A stretch of 64,000 nt of DNA from positions 14,841,726-14,905,725 of the forward strand of contig NC_063448.1 in the NCBI RefSeq assembly GCF_020379485.1, in the 5' to 3' direction. A program made the position numbers and the translations under genes. This DNA is from Brassica napus. Lineage: Eukaryota > Streptophyta > Magnoliopsida > Brassicales > Brassicaceae. This document shows positions 34,970 to 46,623 of this stretch, one piece after another. Positions within the stretch are counted from its first letter, which is position 1; each line of letters starts with the position of its first letter. The notes below the pieces were generated by a model. The model made no database searches, was not told where the DNA came from, and saw only the letters and a list, made by a program, of their open reading frames with translations.

Positions 34970-35580
34970 CGCATCGATCGATGCGTTTTGTTTCTATAAC
35001 GCATCGATCGATCACATTCTTACGGCCCGGGCCATCTTGGTAATCGATCGATGCGTTTTTGTTCTATAACGCATCGATCGATGCGTTTTTAAAAAAACAT
35101 ACAAGATTTTCCGAGGAAATTCCGAGGAACAATTCAGATTGTCGATCGATCGATGGGATACTCTCATCGATCGATCACAATCTTACGGCCCGGTCCATCC
35201 TAGTAATCGATCGATGCGTTTTTGTTCTATAACGCATCGATCGATGCATTTTTAAAAAAACATACAAGATTTTCCGAGGAAATTCCGAGGAACAATTCAG
35301 ATTGTCGATAGATCGATGGGTTACTCTCATCGATCGATCACAATCTTACGGCCCGGTCCATCCTAGTAATCGATCGATGCGTTTTTGTTCTATAACGCAT
35401 CGATCGATGCATTTTTAAAAAAACATACAAGATTTTCCGAGGAAATTCCGAGGAACAATTCAGATTGTCGATAGATCGATGGGATACTCTCATCGATCGA
35501 TCACAATCTTACGGCCCGGGCCATCTTAGTAATCGATCGATTTGTTTTTGTTCAAAAACGCATCGATCGATGCGTTTTTT
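34970..35580. repeat. 163 bp tandem array with ATCGATCGAT palindromes
   Basis: The marker TACGGCCCGG recurs at 35021, 35184, 35347 and 35510, an exact 163 bp period. Each unit has several ATCGATCGAT palindromes, an A-run and a TTCCGAGGAAATTCCGAGGAA block. It lies upstream of the antisense gene and between the divergent internal genes of the CACTA. Confidence 0.9.
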
Positions 35581-36341
35581 AAAAAAAATTACGTTTTGAA
35601 ACCCCAAACACTAGTTCGTCGGAATTTCCTCGGAATATTCCGAGGAAATTTCGAGGAAGAAGAGGGTTTCGTCGGAGTTCCCTCGGAATAATCCGAGGAA
35701 ATTCCGAGGAAATAGGGTTTTTAAACCGAAAACAACGTTTTGCCGTTTGAATAACACCTATATAACCCTTATTAAGTGTCTTACGTTCATTATGAAGTCA
35801 AAAATTTGTTCCTTACCGTATAATTAACACTTTTCCGATTGTATGAACGAAATCTCGCAACATAAGAGAAACACTTATACCTTTTAACGAACGGTAAAGG
35901 GAATACTTTCAATTAGTTTTGAAATTTGTTATTTCATGGTTTATGCTCATGTATACAAAGAATCCTCAATGGTATGCATTACAATTGTATAAGAAATGAA
36001 ATACGGCAAAAAAAATTGATGTTTTGAAACCCCAAACACTAGTTCCTCGGTATTTCCTCGGAATATTCCGAGGAAATTCCGACGGATATTTTACTATCTG
36101 TCGGAATTTCCTCGGAATATTTTCATTTTACCGGGCAAATATTTCGCGAAAATTGAAATTAGAATTCCGACGGAATTCCGACGGATAATGTCCGTCGGAC
36201 CCTAGGTTTTATAACCACGAGCCCCTTCTTCTTCCCCATTTCTCTCTTCTTCCTCTGCGCGACTCCTCTCTTTCTCTCCGGCGATTTCCCCCTGAAATCC
36301 GACGATATCTCCGGCGATCTCCCTCTTCTCTTACACAAATC

Positions 36342-38463
36342 ATGTAAGGACCCTATCCCACTCTCTTAGGTTCTATTTGTTAGGTTTTTGTGTAGTTTTG
36401 ATAGATTTTTGTTAGGGTGATTGGTTAGGATTGTGATTTGGTTGTATAATAGGTTTAGAATTGTGATTTGGTTGAATAATTTGTTTTGTTGAATTGATTT
36501 AGAATTTTTTTATAATTTTTTTATTTTTTTGTATTTATAAAATCGATTTTTGTATATAAAATCGATTTTTGTATTTTACAAAACGATTTTTCTATATAAA
36601 TTCGATTTTTTGGATTTTACAAAAAAAAAATTCTATATAAATTCGATTTTTTGGATTTTACAAAACATTTTAATTATTAAACAATTTTTATTTATTAAAA
36701 CTATTTTTTGTTTATTAGAACTATTTTTATATATTTATTAAAAAAAATTAATATATATAAATCTTTTTCTGTGATTAAATTATTTGGGATTTTTTTTTAA
36801 TAAAAAAAATTAATTTATATATTTCTGTATTTATTAAATATATTTTTTTAATTTACAGGTCTCATGATGATCAGACCCGGCCTCGACAGCGTCGTGGTCG
36901 TGGTGGTACGGGGAGCCAGTCTCGGGATTCCAGCCATTTTCAGGATTCCCCTTCGCCCCACAGCTCCAACCATACATCTCCCTCTGCTGCACCCGCTCAT
37001 GCTCCTCTCGCTCCCGCTGCTGCATCCGCTCCTGTTCCTCCGGGTCCTCCGGGAGTGATGAGGGTTGCGGAGTTGGTTCAACAGCCCGGTCGTGACCATC
37101 TTCCGTATCTCACTCCGTATCCACATGGACGGGGTCAAACATGGTAATTAAACATTTTTTTTTCTTTAAATTTGGATTCATTATTAACCGTTTGTTCTTT
37201 TAATAAGGTTCAACCGATCCGGGAACGGGATCAGCGCATGGATCAACCGTATGATGTACTCGGCCCTCGACAGTGGACATCCGACTTTCACTCACTTCCC
37301 AACCGACAAGCAGGTTCTGTGGTTTCGTCAGTTTGCGGTAAGTATTCTAATTTTTTACTTATATTTTTAATCTTTAATATAAATTTTCTACTAATTGTGT
37401 TTTTTTTTTCAGCAAGAGTTCAACTGGAATTCCGATGAGACGCTCTTTATCTATCACCACTTCGTCCATAAAGTAATGGACAACTATGGGAAGCAGATCC
37501 ACGAGTGGAAGAAGAAGTGGGAAATCAATAAGGTTCGATTTAATTTATTAAACAATTTTTTAATTTATTAAACTATTTTTTAATTTATTAAACTTTTTTT
37601 TTTTTTTTAATTAAAAGGTCCCAAAGTCGATGAACGACACGGTCTGGAAGGAGTTGTGTGCGCATTGGGATAAGGAGGAGACGAAAGAAACTTCTTCCAC
37701 CAACTCCACCAACCGCAGGAGCGACCGTAAAGGGAAGGGCATCTACAAGCATAACTTGGGTGCTCAATCTATTGCCACTCTCGGAGATCGCATGGTAAGT
37801 TCAACCGCTTTTTCTTCAATTATTTGAGTTTCAGAATTTAAATTTATTGTGCATTTCTTCTAATTTCTAATGTTTCTTTAATTTTATGTTTTTTTTCAAG
37901 GCGGAAGAAAATGATGGCGAGCCGGTCGATGATCTCGCCCTAATGAGGAGGGCGTATACCAACAAGAAGACCGGCCAGATTGATGACGGTCTTGTGAGGG
38001 ACGTGGTCGACCTGGTCCAAACTCAGGTGGTAGACGAAGTGTCTCAGCTTCAAACCGAGGATGACGCTTCGACGGCTTCGACCAACTTGTCCCGGTTTCG
38101 AATCAACGAAATCGTTGAATCCGTAAGTTCTTTTTTTTAAGTTCAATTCATTTATTTCTTGGTTTAAATTTCTAAATTTGGCTTTTTTCTATTCAGTCGG
38201 TTCCAAAGAAGAAGGGACGTTTGTTCGGTTTGGGTCGTCGCACCCGGTCGGTTCCTCCTTCTTCTGCACCACCGCCCTTTGTTGATCCAGAAGTACTTAC
38301 GGCTCAGTTGAAGGACAAAGATGATCGAATATCTTTGTTGGAGACCCAGATGGCGGCTCAACAGGCGGGCTATGAGGCACAGAGGAGGCTGAACCAGCAA
38401 ATGATGGAGATGATGCAGAGGATGTACCCGAACGAGGTGTTCCCGGACGTGCCAGACCCGTAG
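36342..38463 (+). CDS. Transposase_24 (Ptta/En/Spm, TnpA-like) protein with split start codon
   Basis: Seven exons join in phase: the AT of the start codon at 36342-36343, then 36859-37143, 37208-37337, 37413-37532, 37618-37794, 37901-38122, 38197-38463 (400 residues). The ATG itself is interrupted by the first intron. The N-terminus is Arg-Gly then Pro/Ala-rich; the centre has [29 protein letters not shown] and [16 protein letters not shown], typical of plant Transposase_24; the C-terminus ([19 protein letters not shown]) is a predicted coiled coil. By analogy to TnpA it should bind the subterminal repeats and repress or assist transposition. Unlike TNPD it is intact. Confidence 0.85.
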
Positions 38464-38639
38464 TTTTTTTTTCCCCAATCTCGGAATGTTTTATTTTTAT
38501 TTGTGAAACTTTGAATATTAATTAGTATGATTTCAATTTTACTTTTAATTTCATATTTTCGAATTTAAATTTCAGAAATTTTATTTTTTCAAAAAAATTA
38601 ATATTTTTTACATTCCGAGGAAATTAATTATATTTTTCA

Positions 38640-39130
38640 CTACATCGATCGATGCGTTTTTGAACAAAAACGCATCGATCGATCCGTTTTTTTTTTTAAA
38701 TATAGCGAGGGACATTTCCCTCGGAATTTTCCGAGGGACAACTCCCTCGGAAAATTCCGAGGAACGGATCCCTCGGAATATACCGAGAGAACAGTTCCTC
38801 GGAATAAACCGAGGAAAAAGTCCGTCGGTATACTCCTATCGATCGATGTATATATGTCCAAACACGCATCGATCGATGAACTTCCGAGGAATTATCCCGA
38901 CGAAGTTCTACCTCGGTATATTCCGAGGACTTTTCCGACAAACAAGGGATCCTCGGAATTTCCTCGGAAATTTATTTCCTCGGAATTCCGTCGGAAAATT
39001 CCGAGGGATTTCAGAGGAAAAAAGAAATTCCGAGGAATTATTTCCGACGACGTGTTTCGTCGGAATTGCGTCGGAATAACGATATTCCGACGAAATTCCG
39101 ACGATTTTTTCCCTCAGAATCCTTGATGTT
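38640..39130. repeat. Right subterminal repeat zone of the CACTA
   Basis: Two ATCGATCGAT-containing inverted pairs (about 38644-38690 and 38839-38879) are followed by more than a dozen TTCCGAGG/CCTCGGAA or CCGTCGGAA motifs in both orientations. The left equivalent is 28710-29015. Open frames here are repeat artefacts. Confidence 0.8.
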
Positions 39131-39826
39131 TTCTTGTAGTGACTCTTAATTAAGAAACTACCATTGGAGCAAGAAAATTAGGTAACTCTTAACTAAAATC
39201 CTTAACTAAAATTTAATACTTAAATAGTCATTAAAAAATCTAATGGGTTTCTAGAAACCTAAATACTTAAATAGATATTAAGAGCCGATTCTTATTTTTT
39301 TTAGTTAAAAGTTAAGAGACGGATTTTTATATTCCGATAAAAAACCCATCCAAGAACCCCCAATAATTATCCTCTAAGCTCAGAACTGATTAACTGACAG
39401 GAACAAAACAACAGGAAAAACATTCTTAAAAGTGTCTATAAAAACTAAGTCGGATTTATTTGGTTTAATTGACGAATGCTTTGCAACTTTTTTAGTTAGT
39501 CGCCTCTCTTATATTACATAAGCTGACCCTCGGGTAACTTCGATGACCAAACTTTTCAATAAACCATTTAATTTTATTAACACGAACAATTATCCATTAA
39601 GAATAAATGAAGATGACCCGATGAGTGAAAGGAAAAGCCTAGGAAATTACAGCCTCGTTGTCCGCCAGGAAATATTTTAGAGGGTTACATCAATTAGAGG
39701 GACACCTCCAAATTTCAATAATTACCATTACACCTAATGACACTTGATTAATGCTCACTTCATCAAGAAATAATCTAATGTGTGTTTGCTAATCCTAGAA
39801 CATATTATTCACCAGTTCAAACTCCC

Positions 39827-39838
39827 CTATATATATAG
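39827..39838 (+). promoter_or_regulatory. TATA box of HIPP22-like gene
   Basis: CTATATATATAG lies about 90 bp before the ATG at 39927 and is followed by a CT-rich leader, the usual spacing for a plant core promoter. Confidence 0.6.
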
Positions 39839-39926
39839 ACACTGCTCCCATACGATCCACCACGAGCTAGCTCTCTCTCACTGATCTCTCCCTCTCTATC
39901 TTTCTTCCCTTCTCGTGTGTGTAAAC

Positions 39927-40967
39927 ATGGGAGCTCTAAATTTTCTCTCTGACTATCTCTCTGATCATTTCTATGTCTCAATAAGAAAAAGGAAGAAGCG
40001 TAAAATCATGCAGGTAATTAATATATCCCTTACGTTACAATTTTTTTTTAATATATCCCTAATTTTATATCTTATTTCATCGTTAATTAACTGTTTGGCC
40101 CTTTCCCCAATATGATAAGAGCAGACGGTGAATATAAAGGTGAAGATAGACTGTGACGGATGCGAACGCAAAATCAAGAACGCAGTTTCCTCCATGAAAG
40201 GTTAGTTATTGAAAGCTTCTCTATTAATCATACACGATCAAACTTTTTCGTCATAATCCGTATTGCTTAGGATACTAATCAATTGTGTGCTACAAGTAAA
40301 TTATCACTGACACGAAATTTCGCTTATACCACATATAAGAAGGTTCCAAACTTTGACCAGTGGCGGATGTACAGTCAACAAGGGTGGGCATCTGCCCCCT
40401 ATTGATTTTTTCAAAAAAAAAGTTTTTCTTTACTATTTATAATAAATTTTGGAGAAACTGGATAAAATTTTCCCCCATAAAATTTCAAATCTAGGGTTAA
40501 GTTTATCTCATCAGTTGTGTGCTACAAGTAAATTATCACTAGCGTAATAATAGCCACGTTTTATGTAATTTGAAGTCTCATATTCCAAAAATGACAAAAA
40601 CAACTCTCTTTTTAAATCAGCCAAACACGGCCTTACTAATAACATATTGATCACCACTTTTTATTTTGAAGGAGCAAAATCTGTGGAAGTGAATAGAAAG
40701 ATGCACAAAGTGACGGTGAGTGGTTACGTGGATCCGAAAAAAGTGTTGAAGAAAGTGCAGAGCACTGGGAAGAAGAAAGCTGAGCTATGGCCGTACGTTC
40801 CATATACGATGGTGGCGTATCCATACGCAGCTGGAGCTTACGACAAAAGGGCCCCACCAGGTTTTGTGAGGAAGTCGGAGCAGGCTCAGGCGCAGCCAGG
40901 AGGTACAGACGATAAGCTCATGTCCCTTTTCAGCGACGAGAACCCTAACGCCTGCACCATCATGTGA
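39927..40967 (+). CDS. HIPP22: Heavy-metal-associated isoprenylated plant protein (HIPP22 type)
   Basis: Three exons (39927-40013, 40125-40200, 40672-40967) join to 152 residues, the length I recall for Arabidopsis HIPP22. The start MGALNFLSDYLSDHF, a basic KRKKRK patch, the metal-binding CDGC motif in KVKIDCDGCERKIKNAVSSM, and the C-terminal CTIM box for farnesylation define the family. The HMA domain binds Cu, Cd or Zn; the lipid anchor places it at membranes. Intron positions match the second HIPP gene downstream. Intron 2 carries a short insertion flanked by a 26 bp direct repeat (about 40283 and 40516). Position agrees with AT1G22990. Confidence 0.93.
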
Positions 40968-41180
40968 ATAAGTTTAGCGCATGACGTGATAACTGGTGTA
41001 ACGTCTTATAAATTTAGATGTTGGAACCTGTTTTGTTAGTGTATAGAATCAGAAGCAAAGAAACTTATAATAGTACACCAATACCATGTAATAGATATGT
41101 ATCAGTTTCATATTATGCGTTTACTTGCAAGCAGTGGTTTATATTCGTGTATACAGTTTTACTTGTATTTTAATGAATAA
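40968..41180. other. 3' flank of HIPP22-like gene
   Basis: A 3' UTR of roughly 170-200 bp is likely; AATGAATAA near 41173 could be a polyadenylation signal. No other feature seen. Confidence 0.4.
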
Positions 41181-41973
41181 CTAGATCTCGATCCGAGCAA
41201 CCACGCGGGTTTTTGTTTTCATTTATTTTTATATAAATATTTTATTTTCGATTCTAAATTGGTATATATTATAATATATATGTGTCTATCAATTTTAAAA
41301 CATAATAAGTTTACGGTATATATTTTTCATTGAATAGATTATTTCAAACTTTCACATGTATTTGTATTTATATATATATATATATATATTTTTCGGATTA
41401 TTATTTCATTATTAAAATCGTAACTATATATATAAAGATTAGTAAAATATTATTTTATTGTCATATTCAAAGATATTGAAACATTACACAAATTTAGAAA
41501 GTTTTTTAAAAATTAAACTTTCTGCTTCATAGATTTATATTATCGAGTAAATAATTAAACATTTAATTTTTGTTTCATTTTTAAAATAAAGTATATAGTT
41601 TAAATTTTGTTTTCATTGGTTTAAGGTAGTAAAGATTAATCATTGTTAGATAATATGATTTTTGTTATTTAAAAAAAATCTTTATAATTTTAAAAGTTAA
41701 CATCGACAAATATTTAAATATTTAACATATGGAGGTATAGTATTACAACATTAAATTATATATATTTAATTTATACTATCTATAAATCCAATGGATCATC
41801 TATTGTTTAAATCCAATTATTGAGCCCAATAAAATTTATGTTAGGTCCAAAATTTAAATGATAAGATTAGAGATTAAATGTAACATGATTTTCTAGGAAT
41901 ATGTCCATTAGGTCAATTTTTAAAAAAAATTACACATGAATCAAGGTTGTGACTTATGTTTTAATATATAAGA
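41181..41973 (-). mobile_element. Helitron-like non-autonomous element
   Basis: Minus-strand ends are TCTTATATATTAAAACATAA and GAGATCTAG, and it sits between A (41180) and T (41974). A GC-rich imperfect stem (CCGCGTGG..CTCGG) lies just before the CTAG end. It is about 793 bp and non-coding. Confidence 0.6.
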
Positions 41974-43104
41974 TTTAGCTTGTTTTTTTTTTTTGGCAGC
42001 AGATTTAGCTTGTTTACATTGTGCATGCAAGCAACCAAGATTTCTAAGCATTCGATTGAGATTAACTTTATATATATACGCCTTGAAAAATATCATATTA
42101 TAATAATTCTAGGTGTTAATGGGGATAAACCAAGCTGAAACAAAAATTAGTTGATATATATTATGTTCGGTTTATTTGGATTACTAGCATCCCAAAACTA
42201 ATATACGTTTACATGAATCAGATTTGAACAACCGCCATATTTTACGCAAGAACTGCGAAATGTTTTATTTTGGTGTGAGAGAGTCATACACGGGTAACAT
42301 CCTTATAACTCCCAAAAAGCTTCCGAGATTAAAGGATAACTATGGCGGTGAACAGATAACATAGTTCTTTACAAAAATACTATATACACAAAGTAATCGT
42401 ATCAAATTCATATCCTATCTATGATTTTGATACTATTACTTATAAAGTTAGCAAAGGGGTTTTGGGGAGGCAGTGGTTGGTTAATAAAAAGTTGAAAGAT
42501 TCTATGACGCTAGAGAAATCCTTGGCAAGTAAAAAGCCAGACAACAAACATTTTTATCCCATATATGGCCTTCCATTGCACAACGGAGACACGTGTAAGA
42601 TCCTACGTTTGATATTATTCTCGTGGGTCTTGTTGTATCTCTACGTAATTAATGGGATTGTTTTTTTTTTTTGAACTGGCTTTCTCGGTCAATTTCTCGG
42701 TGGTCAATTTCCCATTAGCGACAATTAATGGGATTGTTCCCCGGTGGAATTAGATGTGGAATTAGATATGTCGCCAATGTTGTCTTCCGATATGAAGATA
42801 AATATATGTGTTACTCAGTCAAATGCTTGTTATATATACAATTGGAAAGTAGATAATGCAATATGCAAGTGCTTATCTTCCTTTGTGGTCAATTTCTTGG
42901 AAGAATTTATTAAAATTTGGAGCATAGCAAATTCTGCCGACCACCAGTAAGAGGACAAGTCTTCTTGTGTAAAAAAAGATTTCATTAATTGTTTCTCTTT
43001 ATAATATTACGTGGTTGGTTAAGAAAAATACTACCTTATGAGATTAGTTAGTTAAAACATTTTTCTTAAATGTATATACACCTGACTACAAAAGTATTAA
43101 AGTA
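41974..43104. other. Intergenic, AT-rich, with a tiny retrotransposition footprint
   Basis: 42663-42722 is a 60 bp insertion starting with a T-run and flanked by identical 16 bp copies of AATTAATGGGATTGTT (42647-42662, 42723-42738), as left by a truncated poly(A) retroelement in minus orientation. No gene seen. Confidence 0.6.
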
Positions 43105-43420
43105 CTACGTAATAATCCGCGCCTTGCGCGAAATGTGATTATTAGTTTTGTTATTTTTTAATAAGGAAACATTAATCTGTTTAATCTGGATATCTGTTCG
43201 GTTTTATGTTGTTTTTTGGTTTTTAATTTCCTAAAATATAACTATCATTTTAAATCAATATTTATTTGATTTGTTCGGTTAAAATGTTTGATATTTTTGA
43301 TTTTTTTCCCTCTGATAATAAAAAATTACTATTATTTGTTTGTTTTCATGTTATGAATCTTAGATAGTCGTGATGTCGAACCAATGATTTCATATTATAG
43401 TTTCTAAACGGATAATAGTT

Positions 43421-43480
<60 letters not shown>

Positions 43481-44252
43481 CAAGAAAAATCATTTTACTA
43501 CAATTTGATCGATAGTGAAAAAAGCATTAAGAAAATTAATATTTTAACTTCTAAAAAATTAGACATTTTCAGTTGTGGTAAATACTTAGTTATAAGGTGC
43601 TCAAGTCAATGTGCATATGTATGTGTATGTAAAAGTATATAAAGATGGTTGATAAATATATAAAGATACTGTTAATTAATATTAAATGACATTTTTTCAA
43701 AATAATACATGAAAAATAAAATTCTTAAAATGAAATTATTTAAAAACAAAAATATTGTAAAATTTATATAAACTATAATATATAGCTTATATATAATTCT
43801 TTAAATATATGTATATATATATATATATATATATGCATATAGCGAATGAATTGGATATACGTTTTTATAAATATTGATATTTGTGATTTGTTTTTTTTTT
43901 ACGGAAATTACATTTTAGTATTTGATTTGCTTCGTAGAGTTACGGATATCCGGATTTTTCGGTTTGAATCAACACGAATAATCGAATCAAAATTTATGAA
44001 TAATTTGTCCAGCTCTATTTGTAAACAGTAAAAATAACGTAAAGAAAAACCATGCATGTGAGTTTTATATTAAAAAAACGTAAAGTACATAGTGTGAATA
44101 TATTTATGTAGAGTTTGGTTGAGAGGCTCTCTATATCTGACATGTATTCATTTTAGTGTGAACGCATTTATTACAATGCTTTTATATGTTACATGTGTCT
44201 AGTCCAGTGTGAACGCATTTATTAAGATGCTTCTCCGTTAATATATAAGAGA
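43105..44252 (-). mobile_element. Helitron-like element, diverged
   Basis: The minus strand starts TCTCTTATATATTAACGG (44252) and ends with the hairpin CGCGCAAGGCGCG, GATTATTAC and GTAG, a one-base change from CTAG; flanks are A and T. It contains a long (AT)n run at 43433-43478 and a duplicated AGTGTGAACGCATTTATT block (about 44155 and 44210). Confidence 0.5.
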
Positions 44253-46344
44253 TTAAACAATGTTGTGTGATTGATATAAGTAAGCCTTGTGATTGATATC
44301 AATCTAATATATTTATTTTCCGAATTGACAAAAATTAAACACATGTAATAAGTACCTGAGTAAGTTATATAAAGTTCGATGTAGCATCTACACGTATGTT
44401 ATTAACGAATAAATTACAGCTGAGCAAAGAGCATAATACATTACTAAAACTTGATCATGCGCGCGGATGTTTGATTTAACTTGTGTTCAACGTAAATTTA
44501 TAAATCGATGGTTTTATAAAAAAATATCATATATAATTTTTATGTTTTGTAGTTTACATATAGAATAGAATATACTATTTTATAATATAGATGTTTGATA
44601 ATAATTTTTTTATTTATACATAATATTATAAATTTTATAACTTGATGCAATTTGATGTGATATAGAAAAAGTTTATCTTCCTTTAAAAGTTTATCTTCCT
44701 TTAATATAAACGATTTAATTAATATTCGTACAATTTTAATAATGGTCAATATATGAATATCTACTTGGTTAGATAAGCTTAGAAATTGTAATTAATTAAT
44801 TTAAATTGATTTTAAATGCAGTGGCAGAATCTGTAAATAAAAAAAAATACAAAAAAGAAATATTTAATTTATTGTAAATACAATGACTAAATGTATAAAT
44901 AAAAAAATATTCTTATCTATGTTTCAAAACAATTCTCATTTATATTGTTATTCATGTTTTCAAACAATGCCAAAAAAATATTTCAATTTTAATAATAAAG
45001 ATTTTTTTTTTGTCAACTAAAGCCTAGAAGATTTTTTATTTTTTTATTTTTTTATGAAGAGCCTAGAAGACTAGAACTAAAGATATATCCTCTTAACTGG
45101 AATTTGATAACACGATCAGATGGCATTTAAGTACAAATTGTCGGGTGGTGACATGACTAGTTATTATTATTAACTACCCCAACATTTTCTTGAATATTAG
45201 CAAGTGATTATGAATTTATGATATATATGTAGAAAGACCAATGGACAGAAACGCACACAGCAAACGCGTGGCCTAGAAGATAGCTAGAGATCGAAGACTT
45301 GGAAACTGGGAGTCAATGTTTCGATAATACTGATGGTATATTTCAACCAGGTAAGGCCCAGGGTTAATGAGCTTCTGTTCTATTGCTGCAACGTGTACGG
45401 TGTTTGGGACATGAACGGATGAATTATTCGACTTGAACACTAATCAAGGCAGGGAATATATATGGATTTCCACCGGAAACAGATTTATATTATATTGAAA
45501 TGTTGGCTATGGATCTAACAAAATCATGTGACTATACAAACCATATTGATATGACTTTTTGGAATTGATATTTTTGTCGTGAAAGGAACATATATTGGAC
45601 AACTGGATGTGGCAAATTTTAAATCTAGAGTGAATCTATCTATCACATATAGTTTTCATACATGAGTGCTTTTATCGTATATGTTTCGTTTTTGTTATGC
45701 ATAGCTTTTTGTAGAATATGATTTCAGGTGTACTCTTGGGAAGAAGACAAGATGATAGTTGATCTATATTCTGGTCATGTGTATTATTTTTGTTATGCAT
45801 AATCATAACAAAAATAAGGTAATCATCTTATGCATAGACTATGAAATCAAATCTTAAGAGATGATGAAATCAGAAGTTGGTGAAGAATCGAAAAAAAAAT
45901 GAAGAAGAACGAAGACGAGGAAGAAGAATCGAACACGAAGAGGAAGAATCGAAGACGAGGACTCGAAGAGGAAAAATCGAAGACGATGATTCGAAGAGGA
46001 AGAATCAAACACGAAGAAAAAACACAAGAGTGAGACGGGAAGAAAAAAAAAGGTGATTTGTGTTTTCTCCCAATTTTTCAAACCCTAGACATTTAAGTTT
46101 ATTGGGCCGCCCATTGTCCAAGTGGTTAAGCCCAATATTGTCCATGAATATAATTGGGTTCACCCATCTGGACAAATTTTAATTATGGTTTAATCTGGAT
46201 CTGTCCATTTTGGACCATATCGATTTGGACACGGGCCACCCATTTATAGCCCGCCCATTTGACATCTCTATGCATAGTTAATAGTTTGCACATTAGATTA
46301 AGTTGAAAAATCCGTCGAGAGGTGATTGCATTACGTTGTTTTTT
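44253..46344. other. AT-rich intergenic region
   Basis: No gene is seen. A purine-rich imperfect GAA-type repeat (GAAGA.GAATCGAA units) occupies about 45880-46040 and produces spurious open frames on the other strand. Confidence 0.6.
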
Positions 46345-46359
46345 AAGGTGGGATAAAAG

Positions 46360-46610
46360 AACCGGGCCTCGTAGTCTGGTGGTAAAGGAACCTCGGCTGA
46401 GGTGCCCGCCACCCGAGTTCGAGCCCCGGCCACGAGGGGTATTTACATGGGCTGCCTCTCGCCCTCCAGACCACTTCGCGTAACCAGGGGCCCTTAAGTG
46501 GACGCTTAAAAATCCTGTAATGGCTTGGGCTTAGGCCCGGTGGGCTAGTCGATCACGCAAAGTGGTCGGATACTGGATTATCAAAAAAAAAAAAAAAAAA
46601 AAAAAAAAAA
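46360..46610 (+). mobile_element. tRNA-derived SINE with poly(A) tail
   Basis: About 220 bp of unique sequence ends in a 28-base A-run and is flanked by perfect 15 bp direct repeats AAGGTGGGATAAAAG (46345-46359 and 46609-46623). The 5' part has RNA polymerase III promoter boxes: TAGTCTGGTGGTAAAGG as box A and GAGTTCGAGCCCC as box B. It is a complete, fairly young SINE mobilised by LINE machinery. The exact Brassica SINE family is not assigned. Confidence 0.92.
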
Positions 46611-46623
46611 GGTGGGATAAAAG

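Larger units (their letters stand above)
28684..39141 (+). mobile_element. CACTA (En/Spm) transposon, 10,458 bp, both ends present
   Basis: It begins CACTACAAGAAAACA and ends with the exact inverse of that 15 bp sequence; both flanks carry the 3 bp duplication ACT (28681-28683, 39142-39144). Subterminal zones (about 28710-29015 and 38700-39125) are dense in short TTCCGAGGAA/CGTCGGAAT motifs, the expected binding sites for a TnpA-type protein. It contains a broken TNPD transposase, an antisense Athila-ORF1-like gene and an intact Transposase_24 gene. Mobility would need TNPD in trans. Confidence 0.95.

Noticed and set aside
34970..35580. CRISPR-like array
   Set aside because: Plant nuclear DNA; the 163 bp units are contiguous tandem repeats without unique spacers.
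45854..46081. Minus-strand frame rich in Phe and Ser
   Set aside because: Product of an imperfect GAA-type purine repeat.
46360..46440. Possible functional tRNA gene
   Set aside because: Pol III boxes are present but no cloverleaf with a full acceptor stem is evident, and the A-tail plus target duplication show it is a SINE head.
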